Shown piece by piece: positions 23,977-32,483 of a DNA stretch of 64,000 nt. The notes beneath the pieces are model-generated. The model was not told the origin of the DNA. It made no database searches and saw nothing but the letters and a program-made list of their open reading frames with translations. Positions within the stretch are counted from its first letter, which is position 1. The number at the start of each line of letters is the position of its first letter. This DNA is from Paenibacillus tyrphae (lineage in GTDB: Bacteria; Bacillota; Bacilli; Paenibacillales; NBRC-103111): contig NZ_BSDJ01000023.1 in assembly GCF_027925525.1 (NCBI RefSeq), forward strand, positions 1 through 64,000. Direction: 5' to 3'. Position numbers and translations under genes: made by a program.

Positions 23977-24971
23977 CACACGATTCCCCGTTTCTTCAGC
24001 AAAAATAAAAAGAACGGCGCCCCCAAACCTGCGAGCAAGATGCCGACGGGCAGCTCGATCGGGTCGAACCACGAGCGCGCGATCGTATCGGCCAGCACGA
24101 CAAGCGCTGCGCCTCCCACGATGGACAGCGGAAGGAGGAAGCGGTAATCTTCGCCGGCCAGCAGCCGGATAGCATGGGGCACGACCAGACCGACAAAGCC
24201 GACCAGCCCGGCGACGCTGACGGCTGCCCCGGCCAATAAGGACGATAGCAGGATCAGCAGCAGGCGCTGCACCTCCACCTTTTGGCCCAACAGCTTGGCT
24301 GCATCGTCTCCAAGCAGCAGCAGGTTGGCCGGTTTGATCGCAAGGACGGACAAAGCCAGCCCTGCGATGGCGTAGGGCGCCATGAACTGCAGATGATGCC
24401 AACTGCGGCCGCTTAGCCCGCCCGCCAGCCAAGGCAGAACCGCTTGCACCCGGTCGCTATACGTCACCATCAGCCCGTTGGTTACAGCGCCCAGCAGTGC
24501 ATTGATCGCGACGCCCGCCAAAATGATTTTGAGAGGTGAGGCTCCTTTATCCCACGCCAGCCCATAGATGACAACGGAGGTGATCAGCGCCCCCAGAAAA
24601 GCGAGAGCGGGCAGCAAATAGCTGAACTGCGGAAATACGATCATCGCCATGATGGCAGCAAGACCTCCGCCCGCCGAGACGCCGATAATGCCCGGATCGG
24701 CCAGCGGATTTTTCATCACGCCCTGCAGCAGCGCACCGGCTGCGGCCAGGCATGCGCCGATCAGCATGCCGACGAGTACGCGAGGGACCCTTAGATTCAT
24801 GACGATTTTCTCGTGCGCAGGCGGGCCGCTTGCCGTAAAAACCGTCCATACCTCCTGAAGCGACAGAGAGACGGACCCGTAGGCGATGCCATAAAAAGTG
24901 ACGGCGAAGAGAAGGATCGGGGCTGCAATACATAGCAGCTTTCTTCTCAAGAGGCGTTGTTGTTTATTCAC
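23976..24971 (-). CDS. FecCD-family permease for heme or ferric siderophore
   Basis: 331 residues with about ten hydrophobic helices. Family landmarks include LRVPRVLVGMLIGACLAAAG, NPLADPGIIGVSAGGGLAA and GLVGFVGLVVPHAIRLL. It probably acts as a homodimer. It lies 11 bases after the binding-protein gene and overlaps the ATPase gene. Confidence 0.92.
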   Translation of the reverse strand: MNKQQRLLRRKLLCIAAPILLFAVTFYGIAYGSVSLSLQEVWTVFTASGPPAHEKIVMNLRVPRVLVGMLIGACLAAAGALLQGVMKNPLADPGIIGVSAGGGLAAIMAMIVFPQFSYLLPALAFLGALITSVVIYGLAWDKGASPLKIILAGVAINALLGAVTNGLMVTYSDRVQAVLPWLAGGLSGRSWHHLQFMAPYAIAGLALSVLAIKPANLLLLGDDAAKLLGQKVEVQRLLLILLSSLLAGAAVSVAGLVGFVGLVVPHAIRLLAGEDYRFLLPLSIVGGAALVVLADTIARSWFDPIELPVGILLAGLGAPFFLFLLKKRGIV

Positions 24972-24982
24972 CGGGCGTCACT

Positions 24983-25963
24983 TCACTTCACGGCTTGAAG
25001 CAAGGCTTTCAGCCGGTCAAGCGCTTCAATGACCCGGGTGCCGGGATTCGTGCCGAACAGGTCGGACGGCAGCACCTCCACACGATTATGCTTGACGGCG
25101 TCCAGGCTGTTCCAGGCGGCATTTTGCTGCATTTCTTTCAAGAATCCGTCCTTGACCTTCTCGGGATTGCCATGGCTCATCAACAGAACCAGCTGCGGGT
25201 TCGATTGGATGATTTTTTCGGTATTCAATTGAGCATACTGCGGATAGTTTTCCAGCTTCGGATAGTCCGCAGCAATATTTTCCCCTCCGGCCTTCGCCAA
25301 AATATCTCCGCTTAAGGAGTTGCCCAGCGCAGCCATGTAGGTGCCCGGAGAACCGTAGACGAGCAGGACCCTCGGCTTGGGACCAGTCGTGCCGGAACCG
25401 ATTTCCTTGAGCTTCGCATCGATGCTTTCGTTCAGCTCCCGGGCTTTGTCTTCCTTCTGCAGCAGTTGGCCGAACAAAGCGATCTGCTTCTTGATATCGC
25501 CGATCGAATTGGCGGAGGTCAGCAGCATCTTGGAGCCGATGCCTTCGACCGAAGGGATGTCTTTCGTGTTCAACGGATGGTTGCCGAGCACGACATCCGC
25601 ATCCAGCGCAGCGATTTTTTCCAGATCGATGCCATGGGTGCTGCCGATCTGCTCCGCGCCGGCCGCTTCTTTGACGGCCGCCGGTCCTGCCGACGTCGGC
25701 CGGCCTACGACTTTGCCGCCCAGCGCATAAATAATATCCACCTCGCCGTTGCTTAATGCGGCGATTTTGGTCGGGACGGTAGGGAAGGTCACGCTGCGTC
25801 CGGCAAAATCTTGGACGGATAGCTTCGTATCGGCCGTGTTCGTAACAGACTGCTTCGCCTCGGACGGCGCAGCCGTGGCACCGCTCCCCGTGGACGACCC
25901 CGGACTGCATCCGGCCGCTCCGAGCAGCAGAACGGCCATGCCTATAGGCCACAATCGTTTCAC
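24983..25963 (-). CDS. Heme/siderophore-binding lipoprotein (Peripla_BP_2)
   Basis: ATG 25963 with AGGAGG; 326 residues. The lipobox LLGAAGC is at about residues 13-19, followed by a Ser/Thr/Ala-rich linker and a PF01497 fold (VTFPTVPTKIAALSNGEVDIIYALG, AALDADVVLGNHPLN, LVLLMSHGNPEKV). It is the first gene of a leftward operon whose last gene is an IsdG-like heme oxygenase, so heme is the favoured ligand, though a siderophore is possible. The promoter overlaps a perfect Fur box. Confidence 0.9.
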   Translation of the reverse strand: MKRLWPIGMAVLLLGAAGCSPGSSTGSGATAAPSEAKQSVTNTADTKLSVQDFAGRSVTFPTVPTKIAALSNGEVDIIYALGGKVVGRPTSAGPAAVKEAAGAEQIGSTHGIDLEKIAALDADVVLGNHPLNTKDIPSVEGIGSKMLLTSANSIGDIKKQIALFGQLLQKEDKARELNESIDAKLKEIGSGTTGPKPRVLLVYGSPGTYMAALGNSLSGDILAKAGGENIAADYPKLENYPQYAQLNTEKIIQSNPQLVLLMSHGNPEKVKDGFLKEMQQNAAWNSLDAVKHNRVEVLPSDLFGTNPGTRVIEALDRLKALLQAVK

Positions 25964-26015
25964 TTGCGTCCTCCTATCTGGCGGAGCCGGATATTAGATT
26001 GTATGATCGAAACAA

Positions 26016-26044
26016 ATGATAATGATTATCACTATCAATGTCAA
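26016..26044 (-). promoter_or_regulatory. Fur-controlled promoter of the leftward heme operon
   Basis: On the minus strand TTGACA (plus 26039-26044), a 17-base spacer and TATCAT (plus 26016-26021). The Fur box TGATAATGATTATCA (26017-26031), a perfect 7-1-7 match, covers the -10 and half the spacer, so iron-loaded Fur would exclude RNA polymerase. Confidence 0.88.
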
Positions 26045-26126
26045 TGGGGAGTTGGGCGATTTATCCAAATTATTTTTTTGAGCGTGATGGAGTAACTGAA
26101 TTTTTGATTCCCGCCAATAATTTGGG

Positions 26127-26155
26127 TTGACAATTTCCTTGAATCTGGAATAAGA
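26127..26155 (+). promoter_or_regulatory. Promoter ahead of the 21-codon ORF
   Basis: TTGACA (26127-26132), 17 bases, ATAAGA (26150-26155). No Fur box overlaps it, unlike the other two promoters of this divergent region. Confidence 0.45.
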
Positions 26156-26216
26156 TCAACCTGTCGGATAAAATTTAGTCTAAATATTTCCAAAAATGAA
26201 ATTAGGGAGGGATGCC

Positions 26217-26282
26217 ATGTTCAGACAATCACGAAAAGAACAACAGAAGAAGCCGGAAGGGATCATTTTTTTTGAGTTCTAA
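26217..26282 (+). CDS. Candidate 21-residue peptide upstream of the NEAT operon
   Basis: ATG 26217 stands 5 bases after AGGGAGGG, one of the best ribosome sites in the window, and a TTGACA promoter lies upstream. The peptide MFRQSRKEQQ... is basic at the N-terminus and ends in IIFFEF. The stop is followed two bases later by the first of two Fur boxes. It could be a leader peptide or a small heme/iron-linked protein. There is no homologue I recognise, so this is a prediction from signals alone. Confidence 0.4.
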   Translation: MFRQSRKEQQKKPEGIIFFEF

Positions 26283-26320
26283 TTGAGAATGATAATCAAT
26301 ATTAATGATAATGATTATCA
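26283..26320 (+). promoter_or_regulatory. Double Fur box over the NEAT-operon promoter
   Basis: TGAGAATGATAATCA (26284-26298; two mismatches to the 7-1-7 consensus) and TGATAATGATTATCA (26306-26320; perfect) lie 22 bases apart. TTGAGA (26283-26288), 18 bases, GATAAT (26307-26312) is the likely promoter, so each element is covered by one Fur box. Confidence 0.88.
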
Positions 26321-26362
26321 ACGAATTCTCTGTAAACTAACCGGAAAGGAAGCCCGTACAAC

Positions 26363-27154
26363 GTGAAAAGGTCATTAGCTTTACCCTCCTATTTTTTGAC
26401 GCTGGCGTTCATCTTGTGCTTGTTCTTTGCATCGGGAGCGCAAGCCGCTTCCGATTTGGCCGACGGTACGTATACGATTGACTACACCATTGTCAAGGCG
26501 GAGAACGAGTCGGCTTCGATGGCGAACGATTATTTCGAGAAGCCGGCCACCTTACAGGTAAAAAAAGGCGAGATCACCGCGCAAATTCAAATGAACCACA
26601 GCAAATGGATCACTATGTTCAAAGTGCCGGACAAAGGCGATCTTGCCGATGCGAAGGTGATCAAGAGCGATGAGAACGAAGACACCCGAGTCGTCGAATT
26701 CAAGCTTGACGATTTGTCCAAGCCGTTGCTTTCCAAAATTCATGTGACGGTCGAATCGATTAACTACGACCATGATTACACAATCCGCTTTATTTTCGAC
26801 ACGAAGAAGTTAAAGAAAGTCGAATCGGCGGCAAAAGCAGCCTCAGATAAAGCAGGTGCTTCGACTTCGGCTGCGGAGAAGCCCGGCGCCGACAAAGGCG
26901 CGAAGGCTGGTACGGCAGCTCCGGCAGCAAGCGCGAAGCCGGAAGCGAACGCCGTGAAGGCGGAGAAGGGTCGCACAACTCCGGCAGCGAGCACGAAGCC
27001 TGTGGCGGCAGCCGACGCCGTCAAGCAGCCGGCGGACAAAGTCATGCTGTCAGCCGACAACCCGCAAACCGGGGATAAAGCGCCCCTTGCTTTCTTTACA
27101 GCTTTGTTCTTCATTTCAACATGCTATCTGGTCCGCAGCCTCCAAAACCACTAG
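26363..27154 (+). CDS. isdC: IsdC-like NEAT protein with sortase B signal
   Basis: GTG 26363 follows AAAGGAAG; 263 residues. Signal peptide 1-29; one NEAT domain at about 31-150 with SMANDYFEKP (heme-lip helix) and YDHDY (Tyr135/Tyr139), the YxxxY heme ligand motif. An Ala/Lys/Pro-rich wall-spanning linker follows. Near residue 232 there is NPQTG, then a hydrophobic stretch and a short charged tail. NPQT/NPKT motifs are substrates of class B sortases, and one is encoded at the end of this operon. It should be anchored in the wall and relay heme to IsdE. Confidence 0.9.
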   Translation: MKRSLALPSYFLTLAFILCLFFASGAQAASDLADGTYTIDYTIVKAENESASMANDYFEKPATLQVKKGEITAQIQMNHSKWITMFKVPDKGDLADAKVIKSDENEDTRVVEFKLDDLSKPLLSKIHVTVESINYDHDYTIRFIFDTKKLKKVESAAKAASDKAGASTSAAEKPGADKGAKAGTAAPAASAKPEANAVKAEKGRTTPAASTKPVAAADAVKQPADKVMLSADNPQTGDKAPLAFFTALFFISTCYLVRSLQNH

Positions 27155-27176
27155 ACCCTAAAAGGAGAGAATCCCT

Positions 27177-27647
27177 TTGAGAAAGCAATTTACTAAAGCT
27201 ATTGCCGTATTTATGATGATGTTTGCGCTGCTGACCTTCGTCCAAGCCCCGCTGGCCGGAGCCAATCCTGCGCTTGCTGACGGAACTTATACGGTTGAAT
27301 TCACCGTGTTGAAGGATCAAACCAACCAAACGTCCACCATGGACGGCTATCTCCAGAAGCCGGCTAAGCTGGAAGTGGTCAACGGCAACAAATTCGTCTC
27401 GGTTACTTTGAAAAACAGCGATTGGATTCAATTTTTCAAAACCGAACAGAACGGAAGCTACGTTGACGCGACCCTGGTAAGCTCGGACCCGGCAGCCAAC
27501 ACCCGCGTCGTTAAATTCCCGGTATCCGATTTGACGGCCAAAACGAACGTGTACACGCATGTGAAAATTACAACGCTGCCGTTCCCTTACGACCACAAGT
27601 ACAACGTTCAAATTCAATACAATACGAGCACCATTAAACCGCAATAA
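27177..27647 (+). CDS. Secreted single-NEAT hemophore (IsdX-like)
   Basis: TTG 27177 follows AAAGGAG; 156 residues. Signal peptide about 1-29 (ending PLAGA), then one NEAT domain to the C-terminus. STMDGYLQKP forms the lip helix and YDHKY (138-142) is the YxxxY heme motif. There is no linker, sorting signal or SLH domain, so the protein is free outside the cell, as Bacillus anthracis IsdX1 is. It would capture heme and pass it to anchored NEAT proteins. Confidence 0.9.
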   Translation: MRKQFTKAIAVFMMMFALLTFVQAPLAGANPALADGTYTVEFTVLKDQTNQTSTMDGYLQKPAKLEVVNGNKFVSVTLKNSDWIQFFKTEQNGSYVDATLVSSDPAANTRVVKFPVSDLTAKTNVYTHVKITTLPFPYDHKYNVQIQYNTSTIKPQ

Positions 27648-27759
27648 GCAAGTCATCCAGGCGCGTCATTGTAGCTAAGAAGCATCTGTAATCCGCTGCG
27701 GCCAGGAAAGCAAGGGGAGCTTGATCCCCGGTTTATTTACGAGACAACAAAGGAGCGTT

Positions 27760-30700
27760 ATGACTTTGAGCAGGATAGTACAGAAAGCTTTATCCGTTTT
27801 TGTAGCCGTCTTCGTATTTCTCGCTGCGGTCCAAATTCCGCTCGCCGGTGCGGCCCCCTCGCTTGAGGAGGGCAGCTATACAATCGGTTTAACCGTGCTG
27901 AAGGAAGATAAAGACGAGCCGTCGATGGTGAACGATTACCTTCCGAAGCCGGTTCAGGCCAAGCTGGAAGTGAAGGACGGGAAGCAATTTGCATCCATCA
28001 CTTTGCTAAACAGCAGCTGGTGGCAATATTTCAAGACGGAGAACAACGGACAATTCGTCGATTCGGAAGTCGTAAGCCGGGACGAAGTCAAGAATACGAG
28101 AGTCGTGAAGTTCGAAGTACCGGATATGTCGGCTAAGCTGAATGCCAAGATCCATGTCAAAATTATCGGCTTGCCGGGCATGCCCGACTTTGTCTACGAC
28201 AATTATTATACGGTGCGCATTGTTTTCGATACGGACACCCTCGTGGCGGAGCCGGGGGACAAGAGCCGGCTGACGGCGCTCGTCGCTCAGGCGCAATCGG
28301 CGCATGATACCGCCGTGGAAGGCAGCCTGAAGGGGCAGTATCCCGTAGGCTCCAAGAGCAAATTAAGCCTGGCGATTGCGCAAGCCAAGGCTGTCGCCGA
28401 CAGCGCATCACCTACGCAGGCGCAGCTGAACAAGGCGGCTGCTGCGCTGCAAGCGGCCCTCGATGCGTTCAAGGCATCGGTGAATACCGCGAATCCGGAC
28501 CCGGCGAAGGACGGCGTATACCGCCTTCCGTTTACGGCGCTTCATGCGACGGCGGATCAAACGTCGGGCATGGATTCGTACTTGGCTAAACCAGGCAAGC
28601 TTACGGTTCAGCAGGGGCGCAAGAAGGTATCCTTCACGGTGAAGCAGAGCTCGATCATTCCGCAATTCAAGGTGGAGCAAGGCGGCGTGCTGATCGATGC
28701 TGCCGTGGTAAGCCGCAATGCGGCGGACGACACCCGGGTAGTGGAATTTGAAGTGAGCGAACTGAACACTCTCGTGAATGCCGAAGTGCGGGTGGAAACC
28801 TCGTACAACGGACAGCCTTACCAAAAAACGCACAAAATCCGCTTGAAGTTCGACTCCGCAAACGCCGAGAAAATCCCGTCCTCCGAATTGACGGGACCGG
28901 CGGCCGTGAAAGCCGGACAGCAGCTGAAGCTGACGTTCGGGGTGAGCGGCGTGACGAACAGCGTATACGAGCAGGTGTACACGCAAGGACTGACGTTGGG
29001 CTTCGATCCGGCCAAGCTGAAGTTGGTTGAAGCGTCTCCGCTGATCAGCGGTCTTCGCCTCACGGAGCAGTACGAGATCGCGCCCGGACAAGTCCGCTTG
29101 TCGACCAGCTTGGACGAAGGCGTGCAGCCTTTGGCGGTGAACAATCGGTACATCACGCTCACTTTTCAGGCGCAATCGGTGACACAGGCGACTTATGCGT
29201 TTGTTGCGTTAAGCGACGTCGTGGTGAACAACCATAACGGACAGCTCAAGGTAGACGGCAGCTGGCATACGCTCGCCATTCAAGCGGGCCCGGCTGAAAA
29301 AGGGAAGCTGAACGCGCTGATCGCGGAGGCCGAAGCGCTGCATAACGCAGCGGTTGAAGGCACGTTCCCGGGCCAATATGCCAATGGCGCCAGGAACGCG
29401 CTTTATACGGCGATCCGACAGGCTCAAACCACAGCCGGTCTGGACGAAGCGGAGCAAGGGCAGGTGGATCAGGCGGCAAGCGCTCTGGAGGCGGCGATTG
29501 CCGGATTCAAAGCAGCGGTTGTGACTGGGACCCGCCCTCCGGTAGAAGTCGCGAACGGACAGTACAGCTTCGATCTCGTCGTCATCTCCGGCGACCGTTT
29601 CGGCTCGTCCGCAGGCACTTATCTTGAACATACCGGGAAATTGACCGTTCAAGACGGGAAGAAATTCCTCTCGTTCCAACGGAAAAACGGAGTAGCGATT
29701 GCGAATTTCCAATTGCTGCGCGCCGACGGGACGACCCGGGATATTCCGGCGCAGGAAGCGCCAACGTCCTCGGAGCCTGAAACCGCACGTATGTTAGCTG
29801 CGGGTGCAGCAGATGTCCGATACGAGATCGACGATGTGACAGCCACCTATCTCGTCAAGCTGGCGGTGGCGAAGGATAGCGGAACAGAGGAGCGTTCGTT
29901 CCGCATCGCTTTGAACAACATCGTGCCTGCTTCGCCCGGAGGACAGGGGCCAGTGAATCCGAACGTGCCGGTCCCGCCGGGAAAAAGCCCGAACGGGCTT
30001 GTCGACGGTATATACAGCATTGATTTTAAAGTGTTGAAATACGGCACCGATACCAAATCCGTAATGCAGGATTACGTGAAAATGCCGGGAAGCTTACAAG
30101 TGGTGAACGGGACGCAATACGTCTCGATTGTGCTCAAGCAAAGCAAGGAAATTACGGAATTCAAAGTCGAGCAAGGCGGAAGTCTGGCCGACACGACCGT
30201 GGTCAGCAACGATGAGAAAGAAAACACGCGGGTCGTAAAATTCCAAGTGCCGAATCTGGATGAGAAGGTGAAGGGCTGGGTCAAAGTAGATTGGGCAGCC
30301 TTCAACTATTTCCATTCCTATGACGTACACCTTGCGTTTGACAAAAGCAGCATTAGGCCGCTCAACGGCAACTTGTCCAAAGTCCTGAACGCCAAGCCGT
30401 TTCCTAAATCGCTAAAGGCTGGCGAATATACGATGAACTATACGCTGCTTATTTCGGCAACAAGCCCGGAGCAAGCGAAGACGGAAGACAATAAAACGGA
30501 TAAGAAAACCGATAAGAATGCGCCGAAAAAATCGTTCATCAACGATCTGGTGAAGCATCCTGCTAACCTGACCATTCAGGAAGACGGCAAGAAGCTTGTT
30601 ACCTTTACCGTGAACAAAAGCAAAGAAATGCCGATGATCCAGGTCGAGCAGGATCAGGTCGAGAAGGATGCCGATCCGTTTGCCGACGTCAAAGTGGTAT

Positions 30701-31461
30701 CGTTCAATGAAAAAGAAAATACGCGGGTCGTTCAGTTCGAAGTGAAGGACGCGAGCACGAAAAAAGCCCGGATCAAGATGGACTGGCCGGACAAATATAA
30801 CCTGATATACACCGTGGACATGACGTTCGATCTGGACAGCATCAAGCCTGTCAAGAAGGAAGAAGAGAAGAAGGAAGAGCCTAAAGCAGCAGGAACCAAG
30901 CCTGCGGTGAAGGCGATCGCACCTGCGAAGCTGACCGATATCGAAGACCATTGGGCAAAAGCACTGATCGAGCGGGCTGCGGCGCTGGGCATCGTCAACG
31001 GCTACGAGGACGGCACGTTCCGTCCGGATAACGAGACAAGCCGGGCTGAAGTGGCGGCGATGATCAGCCGGGCGCTCAAGCTGAAAGGGGAGCAAGGCGA
31101 GTTGAGCTTTGCCGACCTCGACAGCATTCCCGTATGGGCCAAGGAGAACTTGGCCAGCGTCGTAAGCTCGGGCATTATTAGCGGTTATGCGGACGGAACA
31201 TTCTCGGGCGATCGGAAGGTCAGCCGGACCGAAATGGCCGTCATGATCGTACGCGCTCTGAAGATCGAGCCTGCAGCGAATGCGTCTCTTACGTTCGCGG
31301 ATGCCGGACAAGTTGCGCCATGGGCACAGCCTTACATTGATGCGGCCCACAAGCTCGAAATCTTCGGCGCAAGCTACGACAACCATTTCGCGCCGCATGC
31401 GAACGTAACCCGGGTCGAAGCGGTGAACCTGGTGTTGAAAATGCTGAACCATGTAAATTAA
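27760..31461 (+). CDS. Giant S-layer-attached heme protein: five NEAT, two FIVAR-like, one cohesin-like, three SLH domains
   Basis: ATG 27760 follows AAAGGAG; 1233 residues. Signal peptide to about 32. Domains in order: NEAT1 33-160 (YDNYY), helical FIVAR-like 165-243, NEAT2 247-368 (YQKTH, second Tyr replaced by His), cohesin-like beta sandwich 376-510, FIVAR-like 513-590, NEAT3 593-722 (no YxxxY, probably not heme-binding), NEAT4 744-868 (YFHSY), NEAT5 884-1031 (YNLIY), three SLH domains 1057-1233. The SLH domains bind pyruvylated wall polymer. This is a cell-surface heme receptor comparable to BslK but much larger. The cohesin-like module has no evident dockerin partner here. Confidence 0.9.
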   Translation: MTLSRIVQKALSVFVAVFVFLAAVQIPLAGAAPSLEEGSYTIGLTVLKEDKDEPSMVNDYLPKPVQAKLEVKDGKQFASITLLNSSWWQYFKTENNGQFVDSEVVSRDEVKNTRVVKFEVPDMSAKLNAKIHVKIIGLPGMPDFVYDNYYTVRIVFDTDTLVAEPGDKSRLTALVAQAQSAHDTAVEGSLKGQYPVGSKSKLSLAIAQAKAVADSASPTQAQLNKAAAALQAALDAFKASVNTANPDPAKDGVYRLPFTALHATADQTSGMDSYLAKPGKLTVQQGRKKVSFTVKQSSIIPQFKVEQGGVLIDAAVVSRNAADDTRVVEFEVSELNTLVNAEVRVETSYNGQPYQKTHKIRLKFDSANAEKIPSSELTGPAAVKAGQQLKLTFGVSGVTNSVYEQVYTQGLTLGFDPAKLKLVEASPLISGLRLTEQYEIAPGQVRLSTSLDEGVQPLAVNNRYITLTFQAQSVTQATYAFVALSDVVVNNHNGQLKVDGSWHTLAIQAGPAEKGKLNALIAEAEALHNAAVEGTFPGQYANGARNALYTAIRQAQTTAGLDEAEQGQVDQAASALEAAIAGFKAAVVTGTRPPVEVANGQYSFDLVVISGDRFGSSAGTYLEHTGKLTVQDGKKFLSFQRKNGVAIANFQLLRADGTTRDIPAQEAPTSSEPETARMLAAGAADVRYEIDDVTATYLVKLAVAKDSGTEERSFRIALNNIVPASPGGQGPVNPNVPVPPGKSPNGLVDGIYSIDFKVLKYGTDTKSVMQDYVKMPGSLQVVNGTQYVSIVLKQSKEITEFKVEQGGSLADTTVVSNDEKENTRVVKFQVPNLDEKVKGWVKVDWAAFNYFHSYDVHLAFDKSSIRPLNGNLSKVLNAKPFPKSLKAGEYTMNYTLLISATSPEQAKTEDNKTDKKTDKNAPKKSFINDLVKHPANLTIQEDGKKLVTFTVNKSKEMPMIQVEQDQVEKDADPFADVKVVSFNEKENTRVVQFEVKDASTKKARIKMDWPDKYNLIYTVDMTFDLDSIKPVKKEEEKKEEPKAAGTKPAVKAIAPAKLTDIEDHWAKALIERAAALGIVNGYEDGTFRPDNETSRAEVAAMISRALKLKGEQGELSFADLDSIPVWAKENLASVVSSGIISGYADGTFSGDRKVSRTEMAVMIVRALKIEPAANASLTFADAGQVAPWAQPYIDAAHKLEIFGASYDNHFAPHANVTRVEAVNLVLKMLNHVN

Positions 31462-31492
31462 TGGAAATCTTAGGCTTCACAAATCGGATGAG

Positions 31493-31532
31493 CGGGGATG
31501 CCGGGTAACCGGCGTCCTCCGTAATTTTTTTA
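31493..31532 (+). terminator. Terminator inside the heme operon
   Basis: GGATGCCGG (31496-31504) pairs with CCGGCGTCC (31509-31517), followed by seven T. The ribosome site of isdE starts three bases later. It probably lets only part of transcription continue, making surface NEAT proteins more abundant than the transporter. Confidence 0.75.
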
Positions 31533-31552
31533 GGAAAGGAGGAATTGCGAAG

Positions 31553-32455
31553 GTGGGCAAATGGTGCAAAGGGCTAAGCGCTGCAATCGTCTTCCTGCTG
31601 CTCGTAACAGGCTGCTCGACAAAGGCGAACACCGATGGTACTGCTGCTGCGAACACAGGCCCGGAGGCGACAACGACGCAGCCGGAGCATCGGATCATCG
31701 CCACAACGGTGGCGGCTGCGGAAATCATGGATGTGCTGGAGGTCGATTTGGTCGGGATTCCGACCAGCTATAAGGAGCTGCCCAAACGGTATGCGTCCTT
31801 GCCTCAAGTAGGCAATCCGATGAGCCCGAACATGGAGCTGGTGAAGTCGCTTGATCCGACGGACGTACTGTCCGTGACGACTTTGCAATACGACTTGGAA
31901 CCGGTCTTCAAAAATGCGGGGCTCGAAGCGAGCTTTCTCGATTTGACCAGTCTGGGCAAAATGAACGAGGCCATCAAGACGCTAGGCAACAAATACGGCC
32001 GACAAAAGCAGGCCGAAGCGATCGTAGCCCAATACGACAAGAGGCTCGCCGAAATCAGGCAGCGGATTGCGGGCAAACCGTCCCCGTCCGTGCTTATTCT
32101 TCTCGGCGTGCCGGGCAGCTATCTGGTGGCGACGGAAAACTCGTACATTGGCGATCTGGTGAAGCTGGCCGGCGGAAGAAACATCGTACAGGGTGAAAAA
32201 GTGGAATATTTGGCCTCCAATACGGAATATCTCCAGCAAGCGAACCCGGACGTCATTTTGCGGGCGGCTCATGGGATGCCGGAAGAGGTCGTCAAAATGT
32301 TCGATAAAGAATTCAAGAAAAACGACATTTGGAAGCATTTCGATGCGGTAAAAAACAACAGGGTATACGATCTGGAGGAACAATTGTTCGGAACAACGGG
32401 AAATCTGGCGGCGATCGAAGCGCTGGACGTTGTGACGAACATGCTGTACCCGTAA
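31553..32455 (+). CDS. isdE: Heme-binding lipoprotein IsdE
   Basis: GTG 31553 follows AAAGGAGG with a longer spacing of about 11; 300 residues. Lipobox LLVTGC near residue 21. The PF01497 fold contains VGNPMSPNMELVKSLDP (candidate heme Met) and VILRAAHGMPEEV (candidate heme His), matching the Met/His heme ligation of staphylococcal IsdE. It follows the NEAT genes and precedes the permease, so it accepts heme from IsdC at the membrane. Confidence 0.9.
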   Translation: MGKWCKGLSAAIVFLLLVTGCSTKANTDGTAAANTGPEATTTQPEHRIIATTVAAAEIMDVLEVDLVGIPTSYKELPKRYASLPQVGNPMSPNMELVKSLDPTDVLSVTTLQYDLEPVFKNAGLEASFLDLTSLGKMNEAIKTLGNKYGRQKQAEAIVAQYDKRLAEIRQRIAGKPSPSVLILLGVPGSYLVATENSYIGDLVKLAGGRNIVQGEKVEYLASNTEYLQQANPDVILRAAHGMPEEVVKMFDKEFKKNDIWKHFDAVKNNRVYDLEEQLFGTTGNLAAIEALDVVTNMLYP

Positions 32456-32483
32456 ACTATGGAGCGACAGAGGACGTTTGCAC

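Noticed and set aside
30412-31452. 346-codon frame antisense to the end of the giant NEAT protein
   Set aside because: Antisense shadow of repeated NEAT and SLH coding sequence.
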